This document shows positions 7,966 to 17,097 of a stretch of 64,000 bases of DNA, piece by piece. A program made the position numbers and the translations under genes. Within the stretch, counting starts at the first letter, position 1. Each line of letters opens with the position of its first letter. The DNA comes from Vannielia litorea. Lineage in GTDB: Bacteria > Pseudomonadota > Alphaproteobacteria > Rhodobacterales > Rhodobacteraceae. The notes beneath the pieces were generated by a model, which was given only the letters and a program-made list of their open reading frames with translations, was not told where the DNA came from and ran no database searches. The DNA lies in NCBI RefSeq assembly GCF_900142295.1, contig NZ_FSRL01000001.1, forward strand, positions 868,001 to 932,000, read 5' to 3'.

Positions 7966-9123
7966 TCAGTAGGCGGCGCGGTAGATGGACAGGGCATCGG
8001 CCTCGGTCAGCTCGCGCGGGTTGTTCACCAGCAGGCGGGTCTGGTTCATCGCGTCGGCGGCAAGCCTGGGGAGCCTGTCTTCGGGGATGTCCATTTCCCG
8101 CAGGGTGGCCGGCAGGCCGCAGTCGCGCGAAAGCTTCGCCAGCGCCTCGCAGAAGGCCTGTGCCCGCGCCTGTCCCTCGAGGCGCGCCAGCTCGGGAAAG
8201 GCGAAGGGCGCCAGCTCGGCATAGGGCTGCGGCGCGGTGACGATGTTGAAGCGCAGCACATGGGGCAGCACCAGCGCGTTGGAGAGCCCGTGGGGGATGT
8301 GAAAGTGCCCGCCCAGCGGATAGGCCAGCGCGTGCACGGCGGCGACGGGGGAGTTGGCAAAGGCTTGCCCAGCCAGCATGGAGCCCAGCAGCATGTCGGC
8401 GCGGGCCTGGGCATCGGTGCCCTCGTGCACCGCCTTCAGCAGCGCGCCGCCCATCAGGGTGAGCGCCTGGGTCGCCAGCATCCGCGACAGCGGGTTGTTG
8501 TTGGCCGAGGCCGAGGCATAGGCCTCGATCGCATGCACCATCGCGTCGATGCCGGTGGCGGCGGTGATCGCGGGCGGCAGCCCGTGGGTCAGCTCGGGGT
8601 CGAGCAGGGCGATGTCGGGCAGCAGATGGGGCGAGACCACGCCCATCTTCTCGTTGGTGCCGGTGGTGACGATGGAGATCGGCGTGACCTCGGAGCCGGT
8701 GCCGGCGGTGGTGGGCACGAGGATCAGCGGCAGGCGCGGGCCGCGGGCGTTGCCGATGCCGTAGGCCTCGCTCAGGGCCTGGCCGCCGGGGGCCAGCAGC
8801 GCCACCAGCTTGGCCACGTCGAGCGAGGAGCCGCCGCCGAAGCCCACGATCCCCTCGGCCCCGGCGGCCCGCGCGGCCTCTGCCGCCTGCATCACCACCG
8901 CCTCGGGCGGGTCGGCCTGCACCTCGGAAAAGACGGCGACATCGACATCGGCGCCCTTCAGCGCGTCGAGCGCCCGCGCCACCAGCCCGGTGGCGACCAT
9001 GCCCGGATCGGTCACCAGCAGAACCCGGCTGCCAAGTCCGGCGCGCACCAGCTCTCCCAGGTCGCGCACCGCACCGGCGCCGAAGCGGATGGATCTGGCG
9101 GTGTTGAAGGTAAACGGGTTCAT
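7966..9123 (-). CDS. Iron-containing alcohol dehydrogenase
   Basis: This 385-residue enzyme is of the group III (Fe-ADH) family and oxidises or reduces an alcohol/aldehyde pair with NAD(P). The cofactor loop is GFGGGSSLDVAK (about residue 92), followed by PTTAGTGSEVTP. The metal ligands are visible as D in GIDAMVHAIE, H in the same segment, and HFHIPHGLSNALVLPHV. The start at 9123 gives the usual MNPFTF beginning. It lies 160 bp upstream of the amidase gene on the same strand, so it could belong to that pathway, but the gap is large enough for an independent unit. Confidence 0.88.
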   Translation of the reverse strand: MNPFTFNTARSIRFGAGAVRDLGELVRAGLGSRVLLVTDPGMVATGLVARALDALKGADVDVAVFSEVQADPPEAVVMQAAEAARAAGAEGIVGFGGGSSLDVAKLVALLAPGGQALSEAYGIGNARGPRLPLILVPTTAGTGSEVTPISIVTTGTNEKMGVVSPHLLPDIALLDPELTHGLPPAITAATGIDAMVHAIEAYASASANNNPLSRMLATQALTLMGGALLKAVHEGTDAQARADMLLGSMLAGQAFANSPVAAVHALAYPLGGHFHIPHGLSNALVLPHVLRFNIVTAPQPYAELAPFAFPELARLEGQARAQAFCEALAKLSRDCGLPATLREMDIPEDRLPRLAADAMNQTRLLVNNPRELTEADALSIYRAAY

Positions 9124-9308
9124 GCGGGATCTCCCCTGGTCTGTGCTGCGGGCGCGGCGATGATTGCACAAATTCCCGCAAAGGCGACCCGGAGTCTGCC
9201 GCGCGCGCCGGGCCCTGCCGGACCTGCGGAGCCCGGTGGGGCAGGGGGCACCGGCGGGTCGCAGGCAGGGGGCCAAGCCCCGGGCGCGGGAGTGTGCGAC
9301 GGACCCCG

Positions 9309-10382
<1,074 letters not shown>

Positions 10383-12515
10383 TCAGAGGGTGCAGGACAC
10401 GCAGCCCTCGACTTCGGTGCCCTCCAGCGCGGCCTGGCGCAGGCGGATGTAGTAGATCGTCTTGATCCCCTTCTTCCAGGCGTAGATCTGGGCGCGGTTG
10501 ATGTCGCGGGTCGAGGCCTCGGCCGGGAAGAACAGCGTGAGCGAAAGCCCCTGGTCCACATGCTCGGTGGCCGCGGCATAGGTGTCGATGATCGCCTCGG
10601 GGCCGATCTCGTAGGCATCGCGGTAGAACTCGAGGTTCTCGCCGGTCATGTAGGGCGCGGGGTAGTAGACGCGGCCGATCTTGCCCTCCTTGCGGATCTC
10701 CACCTTGGCGGTGATCGGGTGGATCGAGGAGGTGGCGTAGTTGATGTAGCTGATCGAGCCTGTGGGCGGCACCGCCTGGAGGTTGCGGTTGTAGAGCCCG
10801 TGCTCCATCACCTGCGTCTTCAGCGCGGCCCAGTCCTTCCGGGTGGGCAGGGCGATGCCGAAGCGCTTGAAGAGCGCCTTCACCTCGGCGCTCTCCGGCT
10901 GCCAGCTGCGGGTCACATACTTGTCGAAGAAGCTGCCGTCGGCATAGGCCGACTGCTCGAAGCCCTTGAACCGGCTGCCCTTTTCCTGCGCCAGCGCGCA
11001 GGAGGTGGCGAGCGCGTGGTAGAGCACGGCGGCAAAGTAGACGGAGGTGAACTCCACCCCCTCGGGCGAGCCGTAGTGGATGCGCTCGCGGGCGAGGAAG
11101 CCGTGCAGGTTCATCTGGCCCAGGCCGATGGCGTGGCTCTCGTCGTTGCCCTTGCGGATCGAGGGCACCGAGTCGATCGCCGACATCTCGGAGACCGCGT
11201 TGAGCGCCCGGATCGCCGTGCCGACCGAGGCGCCGAGGTCGCCGCCGTCCATCGCGCGGGCGATGTTCATCGAGCCGAGGTTGCAGGAGATGTCGGTGCC
11301 CATGCGGGCGTAGCTCAGGTCGTCGTTGAACTCCGAGGCCTCGTTGACCTGGAGGATCTCGGAGCAGAGGTTCGACATGGCGATGCGCCCGGCGATCGGG
11401 TTGGCGCGGTTCACCGTGTCCTCGAACATGATGTAGGGATAGCCGCTCTCGAACTGGATCTCGGCCAGCGTCTGGAAGAAGGCGCGGGCGTTGATCTTCT
11501 TCTTCCGGATCTTCGGGTTGTCGACCATCTCCTCGTATTTCTCGGTGACCGAGATCTCCGAGAAGGCGCAGCCATAGACCTTTTCGACGTCATGAGGCGA
11601 GAAGAGATACATGTCCTCGTTGCGCTTGGCGAGCTCGAAGGTCACATCGGGGATGACCACGCCGAGCGAGAGGGTCTTGATCCGGATCTTCTCGTCGGCG
11701 TTCTCGCGCTTGGTGTCGAGAAAGCGCAGGATGTCAGGGTGGTGGGCGTTGAGATAGACCGCCCCCGCCCCCTGCCGCGCGCCGAGCTGGTTGGCATAGC
11801 TGAAGCTGTCCTCCAGCAGTTTCATCACCGGGATGACCCCGGACGACTGGTTTTCGATCCCCTTGATCGGGGCGCCGTGCTCGCGGATGTTGGTGAGCAT
11901 CAGGGCCACGCCGCCGCCGCGCTTGCTCAGTTGCAGCGCCGAGTTGATGCCGCGCCCGATGCTCTCCATGTTGTCTTCGAGCCGCAGCAGGAAGCACGAG
12001 ACGAACTCGCCCCGCGCCTTCTTGCCGGCGTTCAGAAAGGTCGGCGTGGCGGGCTGGAAGCGGCCCGAGAGGATCTCTTCCATCAGCTGCATCGCCAGCG
12101 CCTCGTCGCCACGGGCGAGTGCCAGGGCGTTCATCACCACCCGGTCCTCGTAGCGCTCCAGGTAGCGCTGCCCGTCCCGCGTTTTCAGCGTGTAGGAGGT
12201 GTAATACTTGAAGGCGCCGAGGAAGGTGGGAAAGCGGAACTTCCTGGCAAAGGCCGCCTCCCAGATCGCCCGCTGAAAGTTCTTCGAATACTGGTCCAGC
12301 ACCTCGGGCTCGTAGTAGCCCTCGTCCACCAGGTAGCCCAGTTTCTCGTCGAGCGAGTGGAAGAACACGGTGTTCTGGTTGACGTGCTGCAGAAAGTACT
12401 GCCGCGCCGCCATCCTGTCGGCCTCGAACTGGATCTTTCCCTCGGCGTCATAGAGGTTCAGCATCGCGTTCAGCGCGTGGTAGTCGAGGCCCTGCGTCAG
12501 GCTGGCGTCAAGCAT
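10383..12515 (-). CDS. nrdE: Class Ib ribonucleotide reductase, catalytic subunit NrdE
   Basis: This is the 710-residue catalytic subunit that reduces ribonucleotides to deoxyribonucleotides. Visible family features are the first active-site Cys in [14 protein letters not shown], the CNLGSMNIA loop, [18 protein letters not shown], and the C-terminal redox pair EGCVSCTL that is recharged by NrdH. It lacks the N-terminal ATP cone of NrdA, as expected for class Ib. The start at 12515 gives [20 protein letters not shown] and overlaps the nrdI end by 19 bp, so the two are translated together. The length is normal for NrdE. Confidence 0.96.
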   Translation of the reverse strand: MLDASLTQGLDYHALNAMLNLYDAEGKIQFEADRMAARQYFLQHVNQNTVFFHSLDEKLGYLVDEGYYEPEVLDQYSKNFQRAIWEAAFARKFRFPTFLGAFKYYTSYTLKTRDGQRYLERYEDRVVMNALALARGDEALAMQLMEEILSGRFQPATPTFLNAGKKARGEFVSCFLLRLEDNMESIGRGINSALQLSKRGGGVALMLTNIREHGAPIKGIENQSSGVIPVMKLLEDSFSYANQLGARQGAGAVYLNAHHPDILRFLDTKRENADEKIRIKTLSLGVVIPDVTFELAKRNEDMYLFSPHDVEKVYGCAFSEISVTEKYEEMVDNPKIRKKKINARAFFQTLAEIQFESGYPYIMFEDTVNRANPIAGRIAMSNLCSEILQVNEASEFNDDLSYARMGTDISCNLGSMNIARAMDGGDLGASVGTAIRALNAVSEMSAIDSVPSIRKGNDESHAIGLGQMNLHGFLARERIHYGSPEGVEFTSVYFAAVLYHALATSCALAQEKGSRFKGFEQSAYADGSFFDKYVTRSWQPESAEVKALFKRFGIALPTRKDWAALKTQVMEHGLYNRNLQAVPPTGSISYINYATSSIHPITAKVEIRKEGKIGRVYYPAPYMTGENLEFYRDAYEIGPEAIIDTYAAATEHVDQGLSLTLFFPAEASTRDINRAQIYAWKKGIKTIYYIRLRQAALEGTEVEGCVSCTL

Positions 12516-12925
12516 TGTGTTCCCCAGTATTGGTCCAGCCCGCTGCGGATGCGGGCGATGTCTGTCTCGGTGCCGGCCAGCTCGAAGCGGTAGAGCAGCG
12601 GCACGTTGCATTTGGTGGCGATCACCTCGCCGGCGAGGGCGAAGGTGGCGCCGAAGTTGCGGTTGCCCCCGGCGATCACGCCGCGCAGCAGGGCGCGGTT
12701 GGCGGCGAGGTTCAGAAAGGCGATGACCGGCTTGGCCACCGCGCCCCGGCCCTCGCCATCGGCGTAGGTGGGCGTGACGAGCACGAAGGGCTCGGTCACC
12801 AGGGGGACGGGCGCCGCCGCGCTCAGCGGCAGCCGGGTGGCGGGGAGGCCCAGCTTTTCCACCAGCCGGGCGGTGTTGCCCGACCCGCTGGAGAAGTAGA
12901 CCAGATGCCCCCGCGCGCCCGTCAT
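12497..12925 (-). CDS. nrdI: NrdI flavodoxin-like activator of class Ib ribonucleotide reductase
   Basis: This 142-residue flavoprotein delivers the oxidant needed to build the Mn(III)2-tyrosyl radical in NrdF. The FMN phosphate loop is [15 protein letters not shown] (about residues 11-25), and [18 protein letters not shown] is the NrdI signature around the flavin. It starts 4 bp after nrdH and its 3' end overlaps nrdE. Its presence confirms class Ib and suggests manganese use when iron is short. Confidence 0.95.
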   Translation of the reverse strand: MTGARGHLVYFSSGSGNTARLVEKLGLPATRLPLSAAAPVPLVTEPFVLVTPTYADGEGRGAVAKPVIAFLNLAANRALLRGVIAGGNRNFGATFALAGEVIATKCNVPLLYRFELAGTETDIARIRSGLDQYWGTQCLTPA

Positions 12926-12929
12926 CGGC

Positions 12930-13151
12930 TCAGGAGAGCCGGCCGATCATGTCGGGGCGGAAGCCGGCCCAATGGTCGTCGCCGGCGACGACGACGGGCG
13001 CCTGCCGATAGCCGAGGCCCTGCACCATCTGCATGGCGTCGTCGTCCTCGGTGAGGTCGATCACGTCGAACGGAAGCCCGCGCGCCTCAAGAGCGCGGGT
13101 GGTCGCGGTGCACTGCACGCAGGCGGGTTTGGAATAGACGGTGATGGTCAT
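12930..13151 (-). CDS. nrdH: NrdH glutaredoxin-like electron donor
   Basis: This 73-residue redoxin reduces NrdE and is itself reduced by thioredoxin reductase. The active site is ACVQC (Cys 11 and 14) after MTITVYSKP. The WAGFRPDMIGRL ending is the NrdH-specific surface motif. It is the first gene of nrdHIEF. The ribosome site GGGGAC lies 5 to 10 bases before the ATG and can pair with an upstream copy of GTCCCC (see 13156-13196). Confidence 0.95.
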   Translation of the reverse strand: MTITVYSKPACVQCTATTRALEARGLPFDVIDLTEDDDAMQMVQGLGYRQAPVVVAGDDHWAGFRPDMIGRLS

Positions 13152-13155
13152 TTTT

Positions 13156-13196
13156 TGTCCCCTTGGGTCTTGCCTGTTTTTCCGGCGGTGGGGACA
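13156..13196 (-). promoter_or_regulatory. Possible Shine-Dalgarno-sequestering hairpin of nrdH
   Basis: On the minus strand TGTCCCC (13196-13190) can pair perfectly with GGGGACA (13162-13156), which contains the nrdH ribosome site. The loop is 27 bases. It lies between the cobalamin aptamer and the start codon and is a plausible expression platform acting on translation. No intrinsic terminator is seen here. Confidence 0.4.
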
Positions 13197-13261
13197 CGGA
13201 GACGGGGCTCTGCCTGATGCCCGCCTGCGCGCCCGGGCCCTCCGCCGCGGTCGTCACTCGT

Positions 13262-13434
13262 GCTCTGGCAGGTCTCCTGACTTTACGGCTCGAGCGCCGG
13301 TGGTTCGCCTTCCCGGTGTTGATTCACCAGTGGGTTTGAACCGCGACTCGCCGCTTACAGTTGCGGGGGCAGCGCCAGATTTTCACCGGCTTCCCTCTTC
13401 GCCCCCGAGTCTGTCCGGGGGAACCAAAGCACCA
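13262..13434 (-). promoter_or_regulatory. Cobalamin (B12) riboswitch upstream of nrdHIEF
   Basis: Read on the minus strand, the segment shows the ordered conserved blocks of the adenosylcobalamin aptamer: GGTGCTTTGGTTCCCC, then GAAGAGGGAAGCCGGTGAAA, then GCCCCCGCAACTGTAAGCGG, then CACTGGT..CGGGAAGGCG, and finally the B12 box AAGTCAGGAGACCTGCC (13283-13267). The nrdH start is about 115 bases downstream. Family knowledge: such elements shut off B12-independent isozymes when cobalamin is plentiful. Here it is inferred to repress class Ib reductase when a B12-dependent reductase elsewhere can work. Confidence 0.93.
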
Positions 13435-13436
13435 CC

Positions 13437-13466
13437 ATATTGGGCAGCGGCGGCGAGGGGTGTCAA
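13437..13466 (-). promoter_or_regulatory. Promoter of the nrdHIEF transcript
   Basis: On the minus strand a perfect TTGACA (13466-13461) is followed after 18 bases by CAATAT (13442-13437). The predicted start falls at about 13430, at the 5' edge of the cobalamin aptamer, which supports both calls. Confidence 0.55.
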
Positions 13467-13490
13467 CATGTAGTGGCACGCACCGGGTGA

Positions 13491-13835
13491 TTAATCTGTG
13501 GATGGTTTTTGCCGCGTGTCTTTTTCATCCCGGCTGGCGTTGCAATCCGCCCCTCCCGCGGAGCCGTGCGCGCGTATCCGGCTCCTTCCGCGCTGGCCCG
13601 GACCGGCCGGGGCAAAGCGGGTGCCGCCAGCCAGGCCCGCGGCTCGGCGGGCCAGTGGGGCGATCCAGTCGAGGACGCCGGGCAGGGGGTGGCGCTGCCA
13701 GATGGTCGCGGCGCAGCCCGGCCTGTGCAGCGCGGCGAGGCCTTCGGGCGTGTCGGACACCGCCAAGCCCCTGGCCGAGCCCCTGTGGCCCAGGGCCAGA
13801 CCGAGCAGGACGCGCGTGCCATGGGCCGCCGGCAA
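13491..13835 (-). pseudogene. Decayed DUF1826-like gene fragment
   Basis: The minus-strand frame holds a short stretch, about residues 22-62 (roughly 13772-13650), that resembles the N-terminus of DUF1826 proteins: SDTPEGLAALHRPGCAATIW, then QRHPLPGVLDWIAPLARR. Family members are about 200 residues, whereas here similarity fades after 45 residues and the frame continues as low-complexity Arg/Gly/Ala sequence to a stop at 13491. I read this as a truncated, degenerating copy and not an active gene. The comparison is from memory of the family, so confidence is moderate. It lies between the histidine kinase gene and the nrd promoter. Confidence 0.4.
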
Positions 13836-13876
13836 TCAGCCGCCGGGATCCGGGCAGGGCAGGGCGGGGCCGCGCG

Positions 13877-15484
13877 CTATTCTGCGGCGTGAATCGCCGT
13901 TGCCGGGAAGGACACGAGAAACTCGGTGCCCGCGCCCACCGAGGTCTGGAAGGTGATGTCGCCCTCGTGCTGGTCGACAATCTCCTTGACGATGCCCATC
14001 CCCAGCCCGGTGCCGCTGTGCCCCTCCACGTAGCTTTGGGGCGCGCGGGAGAACCGCTCGAACAGGTTGGGCTGCAGGCTGTCGGGGATCCCCTTGCCGT
14101 AGTCGCGGACCCAGAAGCCGAGCCCGCCCCGGCGCAAGCCCACCTCCACGGTGGAGCCGCGATGGGAGGCCTTGATGGCATTGGAGAGAAGGTTGCTCAG
14201 CACCTGAAGGAGGCGGTGCCGGTCGCCCCGAATGGTCTGGCTGGCACTGTCGCCAGGCACCACGGAGATGGTGATGCCATGCTCCATGGCGAAGGGACGG
14301 ATGTCTTCGGCGGCCATCTCGAGGAGCGCGCCGAGCTTGAGCGGCCTGCGCTCGGTTGAGGAAGAGCGGGAGCTCAGCTGTTCGAAGACGAGGATGTCCT
14401 CCACCAGCCGCATCAGGCGGTCCAGGTTGCGGGCGGCGATCTCGAGGGTGGGTTGCAACACCGGCGAGAGCCTGGCCTTCTCGGTCGTCAGCAGCTTCAC
14501 CGCGCCGTTCGCCGAGGTGATCGGCGTGCGCAGCTCGTGGGTGACCGTCGAGATCAGCTCCTCGCGGGCGCGGTCCAGCGCCTTCTGGTCGGTGATGTCG
14601 CGCATGACGCCGACGATTCCGAGCAGCTCGTCGTCATCGTCGCGCAGCGGCGACATGAACACCTCGGCCGGAAACACCCGCCCGTCCTTGCGGCGCAGTT
14701 TGACGTCGAAATGGTCGATCGTCGTTTTCTCGGCCTTGCGAAAGATCCGCTCGCCATTGGCTTTGAACTGCGCGTCATCGGGATAAAGGAATGCGGTGGT
14801 CTTGCCGATCAGCTCCTTGCGGTCGTAGCCGAGGATCTGCTCGGCGGCGGTGTTGACCATCTCGATCTCGCGATCCCGGTTCACCGCCACTACGGCGTCG
14901 GGCACGGATTCGACGATTGCGTTGAGCAGGCGGGTCTTGTCGGCCAGCTCCCTGGAGCGCTCGTGCTTGAGCCACTCCTCGCCGAGCCAGCGCCCGAACA
15001 GGCGCACCAGCTCCGCTTCATCCTCGGTGAAGGCGGCGCGGGTCGCGGGGGCGGAAAAGTTCAGCGTGCCGACCCGCCTCTTGCCCGCGCGGATGGGCAC
15101 GCCGATGTAGCTTTCGAGGCCGAAGTCGACGTAGCAGGGGTGCTCGGCGATCCGCGACATGCCGGCATGGTGAAAGTGCACCACGTCATCGGCCATGAGG
15201 GTATGGGTGCAATAGGTGCGGGTGACATCGAAGGTGGCGCCGACCTCGGGCGCCCAGTCGGCCCCGCTGACGTGCTCGACGCTGTAGGTCGCGCCCCTGA
15301 TGCGGCTGACGATGCCCAGTTCGAGGCCGAGGGTCTCGCAACCGAGGGTCAGCAGCTCCTCGACCTTGGTCGCAAAGTCGATGTCCGGGTCCAGCGACAG
15401 GAAGAACAGGCGCCGCAGCGCTGCATCGTGGTCGTAACCGGCGTCGCCGCGTGTGCCGCGGCTCTCCTTGTTCAGCTCGTTCAT
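13877..15484 (-). CDS. Soluble hybrid-free sensor histidine kinase (GAF-PAS-HisKA-HATPase)
   Basis: This is a cytoplasmic sensor kinase of 535 residues with no membrane segment. Order: GAF domain (about 20-175, with the YCTHTLMADDVVHFHHAG and ESYIGVPIRAGKRRVGTLNF blocks), PAS domain with PAC tail (about 185-300, DAVVAVNRDREIEMVNTAAE), HisKA with the phospho-acceptor in THELRTPITSANGAVKLL (about 320), and an ATPase domain (VLSNLLSNAIKAS, WVRDYGKGIPDS, GHSGTGLGMGIVKEI). The GAF and PAS parts suggest sensing of a soluble ligand or redox state. It heads the minus-strand signalling genes but is separated from Hpt by 186 bp with a stem-loop. The start at 15484 is uncertain; a TTG at 15502 is possible. 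Confidence 0.9.
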   Translation of the reverse strand: MNELNKESRGTRGDAGYDHDAALRRLFFLSLDPDIDFATKVEELLTLGCETLGLELGIVSRIRGATYSVEHVSGADWAPEVGATFDVTRTYCTHTLMADDVVHFHHAGMSRIAEHPCYVDFGLESYIGVPIRAGKRRVGTLNFSAPATRAAFTEDEAELVRLFGRWLGEEWLKHERSRELADKTRLLNAIVESVPDAVVAVNRDREIEMVNTAAEQILGYDRKELIGKTTAFLYPDDAQFKANGERIFRKAEKTTIDHFDVKLRRKDGRVFPAEVFMSPLRDDDDELLGIVGVMRDITDQKALDRAREELISTVTHELRTPITSANGAVKLLTTEKARLSPVLQPTLEIAARNLDRLMRLVEDILVFEQLSSRSSSTERRPLKLGALLEMAAEDIRPFAMEHGITISVVPGDSASQTIRGDRHRLLQVLSNLLSNAIKASHRGSTVEVGLRRGGLGFWVRDYGKGIPDSLQPNLFERFSRAPQSYVEGHSGTGLGMGIVKEIVDQHEGDITFQTSVGAGTEFLVSFPATAIHAAE

Positions 15485-15616
15485 CACTCCACCCGATCTC
15501 AAGCCTGCATTGTCTTTTCGCCGGGCGTTCGATGCACCCGTTGTCGTTTGTCGTGCCGTCCTTCTTTTTTGTCGCTGCTCCGTCCTGCGGCCTTTTCAGC
15601 CGTCTTGCCCAACCTT

Positions 15617-15656
15617 GTCGCCCGGGACCCGGCGGTCAGGCCGGGTTCCGGGCGAC
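15617..15656 (-). terminator. Long stem-loop downstream of the Hpt gene
   Basis: Arms of 17 bases (15617-15633 and 15640-15656) match with a single G-U pair and enclose a 6-base loop. It follows the stop of the Hpt gene (15671) by 14 bases. There is no clear U-tract, so it may end or stabilise the RR-Hpt transcript. Confidence 0.5.
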
Positions 15657-15670
15657 CTGGAAGGAACGGT

Positions 15671-16018
15671 CTACCCGGCGAGCACGGCGCGCATCTCGCG
15701 GGTCATTCTCTCGACGGCTTCCGAGAGGTCTCCTTCGTGCCGCCTCTGTCTCAGGTCATCTTCCAGACGCGTCGCAAGCCGACCCAGCTGCGTGTAGCCG
15801 AGCGTGGCGGCGACGCCGGTGATCTTGTGTGCCCGGTGCGCGATATCCGCGATGGCGGCATCATCCCACAGCGAGGGCGGAATGCCCGCGATCTCCTCGA
15901 ACACCGGCAGGTGCTCTTCGAGCGATTGCAGGAAGGCGACGCGCACGGGTTGCAGCATCGCGGCCAGGGCGTCGGCATCGGGGAAGCCGTGATACATGGG
16001 GTTGCCCACACCCATCAC
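15671..16018 (-). CDS. Hpt-domain histidine phosphotransfer protein
   Basis: This is a single-domain phosphotransfer protein of 115 residues. The phospho-accepting His lies in AHRAHKITGVAATLGYTQLG, the classic Hpt helix signature (about residues 60-80), followed by a second helix with RLEDDLRQRR. It shuttles phosphate between kinase receivers and response regulators. Its ATG overlaps the stop of the upstream response regulator gene by four bases (ATGA), so the two are made together. The kinases on either side are natural partners, but neither carries its own receiver domain, so the phosphorelay would need another hybrid kinase or run through the stand-alone receivers here. Confidence 0.88.
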   Translation of the reverse strand: MMGVGNPMYHGFPDADALAAMLQPVRVAFLQSLEEHLPVFEEIAGIPPSLWDDAAIADIAHRAHKITGVAATLGYTQLGRLATRLEDDLRQRRHEGDLSEAVERMTREMRAVLAG

Positions 16019-16959
16019 GCGCTCTTGCGGGCAGAGAACTGCGACCCGATGGACCGGGCGCGCGCGGAGTTGATCGTGTCCTCTATGGCTTCGTCGATGT
16101 TGCGGCGCGAGAAGAACGAGCCGCGGCCCGGCTTGCCGGCGCGCACGATCGGGAAGCAGTTGTTGAGGTAGGTTTCCTGATACTCTTCCAGGGCGCCGTT
16201 GATCATGCTTTCCAGCTGATCGGCGGAGACCATGGGGGCGGCTGTGGTGACGGCGATGAAATCGCCGCAGCCCGCGTAGGCGAGCACCATGTTGTGCACC
16301 TTGAGGGTGTCGACGATCACCTCGGCCACGTCGGCCATGATGTCGAGAAACTCCTCATCGGTGGTGCGGACATAGATGTTGGCGGCGTTTTCCACGCAGA
16401 ACCCGACGCGTTGGCTCATGGCAAACCGCGGGCGGCCGATGGCCTTGAGGTAGTTGCGCAGCGCGTTGTAGGAGATCAGCCCGTTCACGTCGGGCGGGGT
16501 GATCGGATCCTCGAAGTCGAACTGGTGCTGGCGCGATGCGGCCTCGCTGAGCTGCGACTGCATGGCCGCGGTCTGGTTGCGCGATTCGTGGACCCGGCGG
16601 ATCGACGACATGCGCGCCCGGAACTCGATGGGCTCGAGCGGCTTGGTGATGTAGTCGTCGGCCCCGGCCATGAAGGCCTTGTCGATATACTGGCGGTCGT
16701 ACATGCCGGTGACCATGACGATCTGGGTCTCGCCCGTGCGGTCGAGGGACTTGAGGATGCTGGTCAGCTCGATGCCATCCATCTCGGGCATCTGGATGTC
16801 GACGAAGATGCAGTCGAAGCTGTCATCGCGGCCATTCACGATCCGCAGGGCTTCGGCGCCGGACTCGGCGACGCAGAGCTCCCTTATGTCCTGGCTGCGG
16901 AGGACGGCCTCGAAGGCCTGTCGGAACACCGGGTCGTCGTCAACGATGAGGACTTTCAT
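16015..16959 (-). CDS. Response regulator with degenerate GGDEF-like output domain
   Basis: This is a 314-residue protein. The receiver domain covers residues 1-125, with the acidic pocket VDDD (7-9), phospho-acceptor Asp54 in IFVDIQMPEMDG, and Lys in YITKPLEP. A linker follows, and the C-terminal part (about 165-290) has the layout of a GGDEF domain, but the signature loop reads AGCGDFIAV and the metal-binding positions are lost. It should not make cyclic di-GMP; it could bind it or act as a scaffold. The start at 16959 is preceded by GGAGCGGAGAT. It shares this architecture with the protein at 19986-21044, so the two are paralogues. Confidence 0.82.
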   Translation of the reverse strand: MKVLIVDDDPVFRQAFEAVLRSQDIRELCVAESGAEALRIVNGRDDSFDCIFVDIQMPEMDGIELTSILKSLDRTGETQIVMVTGMYDRQYIDKAFMAGADDYITKPLEPIEFRARMSSIRRVHESRNQTAAMQSQLSEAASRQHQFDFEDPITPPDVNGLISYNALRNYLKAIGRPRFAMSQRVGFCVENAANIYVRTTDEEFLDIMADVAEVIVDTLKVHNMVLAYAGCGDFIAVTTAAPMVSADQLESMINGALEEYQETYLNNCFPIVRAGKPGRGSFFSRRNIDEAIEDTINSARARSIGSQFSARKSA

Positions 16960-16993
16960 ATCTCCGCTCCTTTGCTGATTTGATTCGTATTGG

Positions 16994-17043
16994 CGCAATG
17001 TGGCAATTCTGCGATCTGTCTTGGGTGGTGTGGCCATATTGCG
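16994..17043. promoter_or_regulatory. Inverted repeat upstream of the response regulator gene
   Basis: The arms are CGCAATGTGGC (16994-17004) and GCCATATTGCG (17033-17043), complementary in 10 of 11 positions, with 28 bases between. It sits 35 to 84 bp upstream of the ATG at 16959. The core CAATGTGGC recurs at 18628-18636 upstream of luxI. It is a candidate operator. Confidence 0.4.
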
Positions 17044-17097
17044 ATTCTTCCTGAAGCTGTGTGGCGGGAGGCCGGCGGGGGCGTTGGGTTTCATCTG

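Noticed and set aside
13152..13490. A small plus-strand coding frame in the nrd leader
   Set aside because: The sequence is explained by the cobalamin aptamer, its promoter and the nrdH leader on the minus strand.
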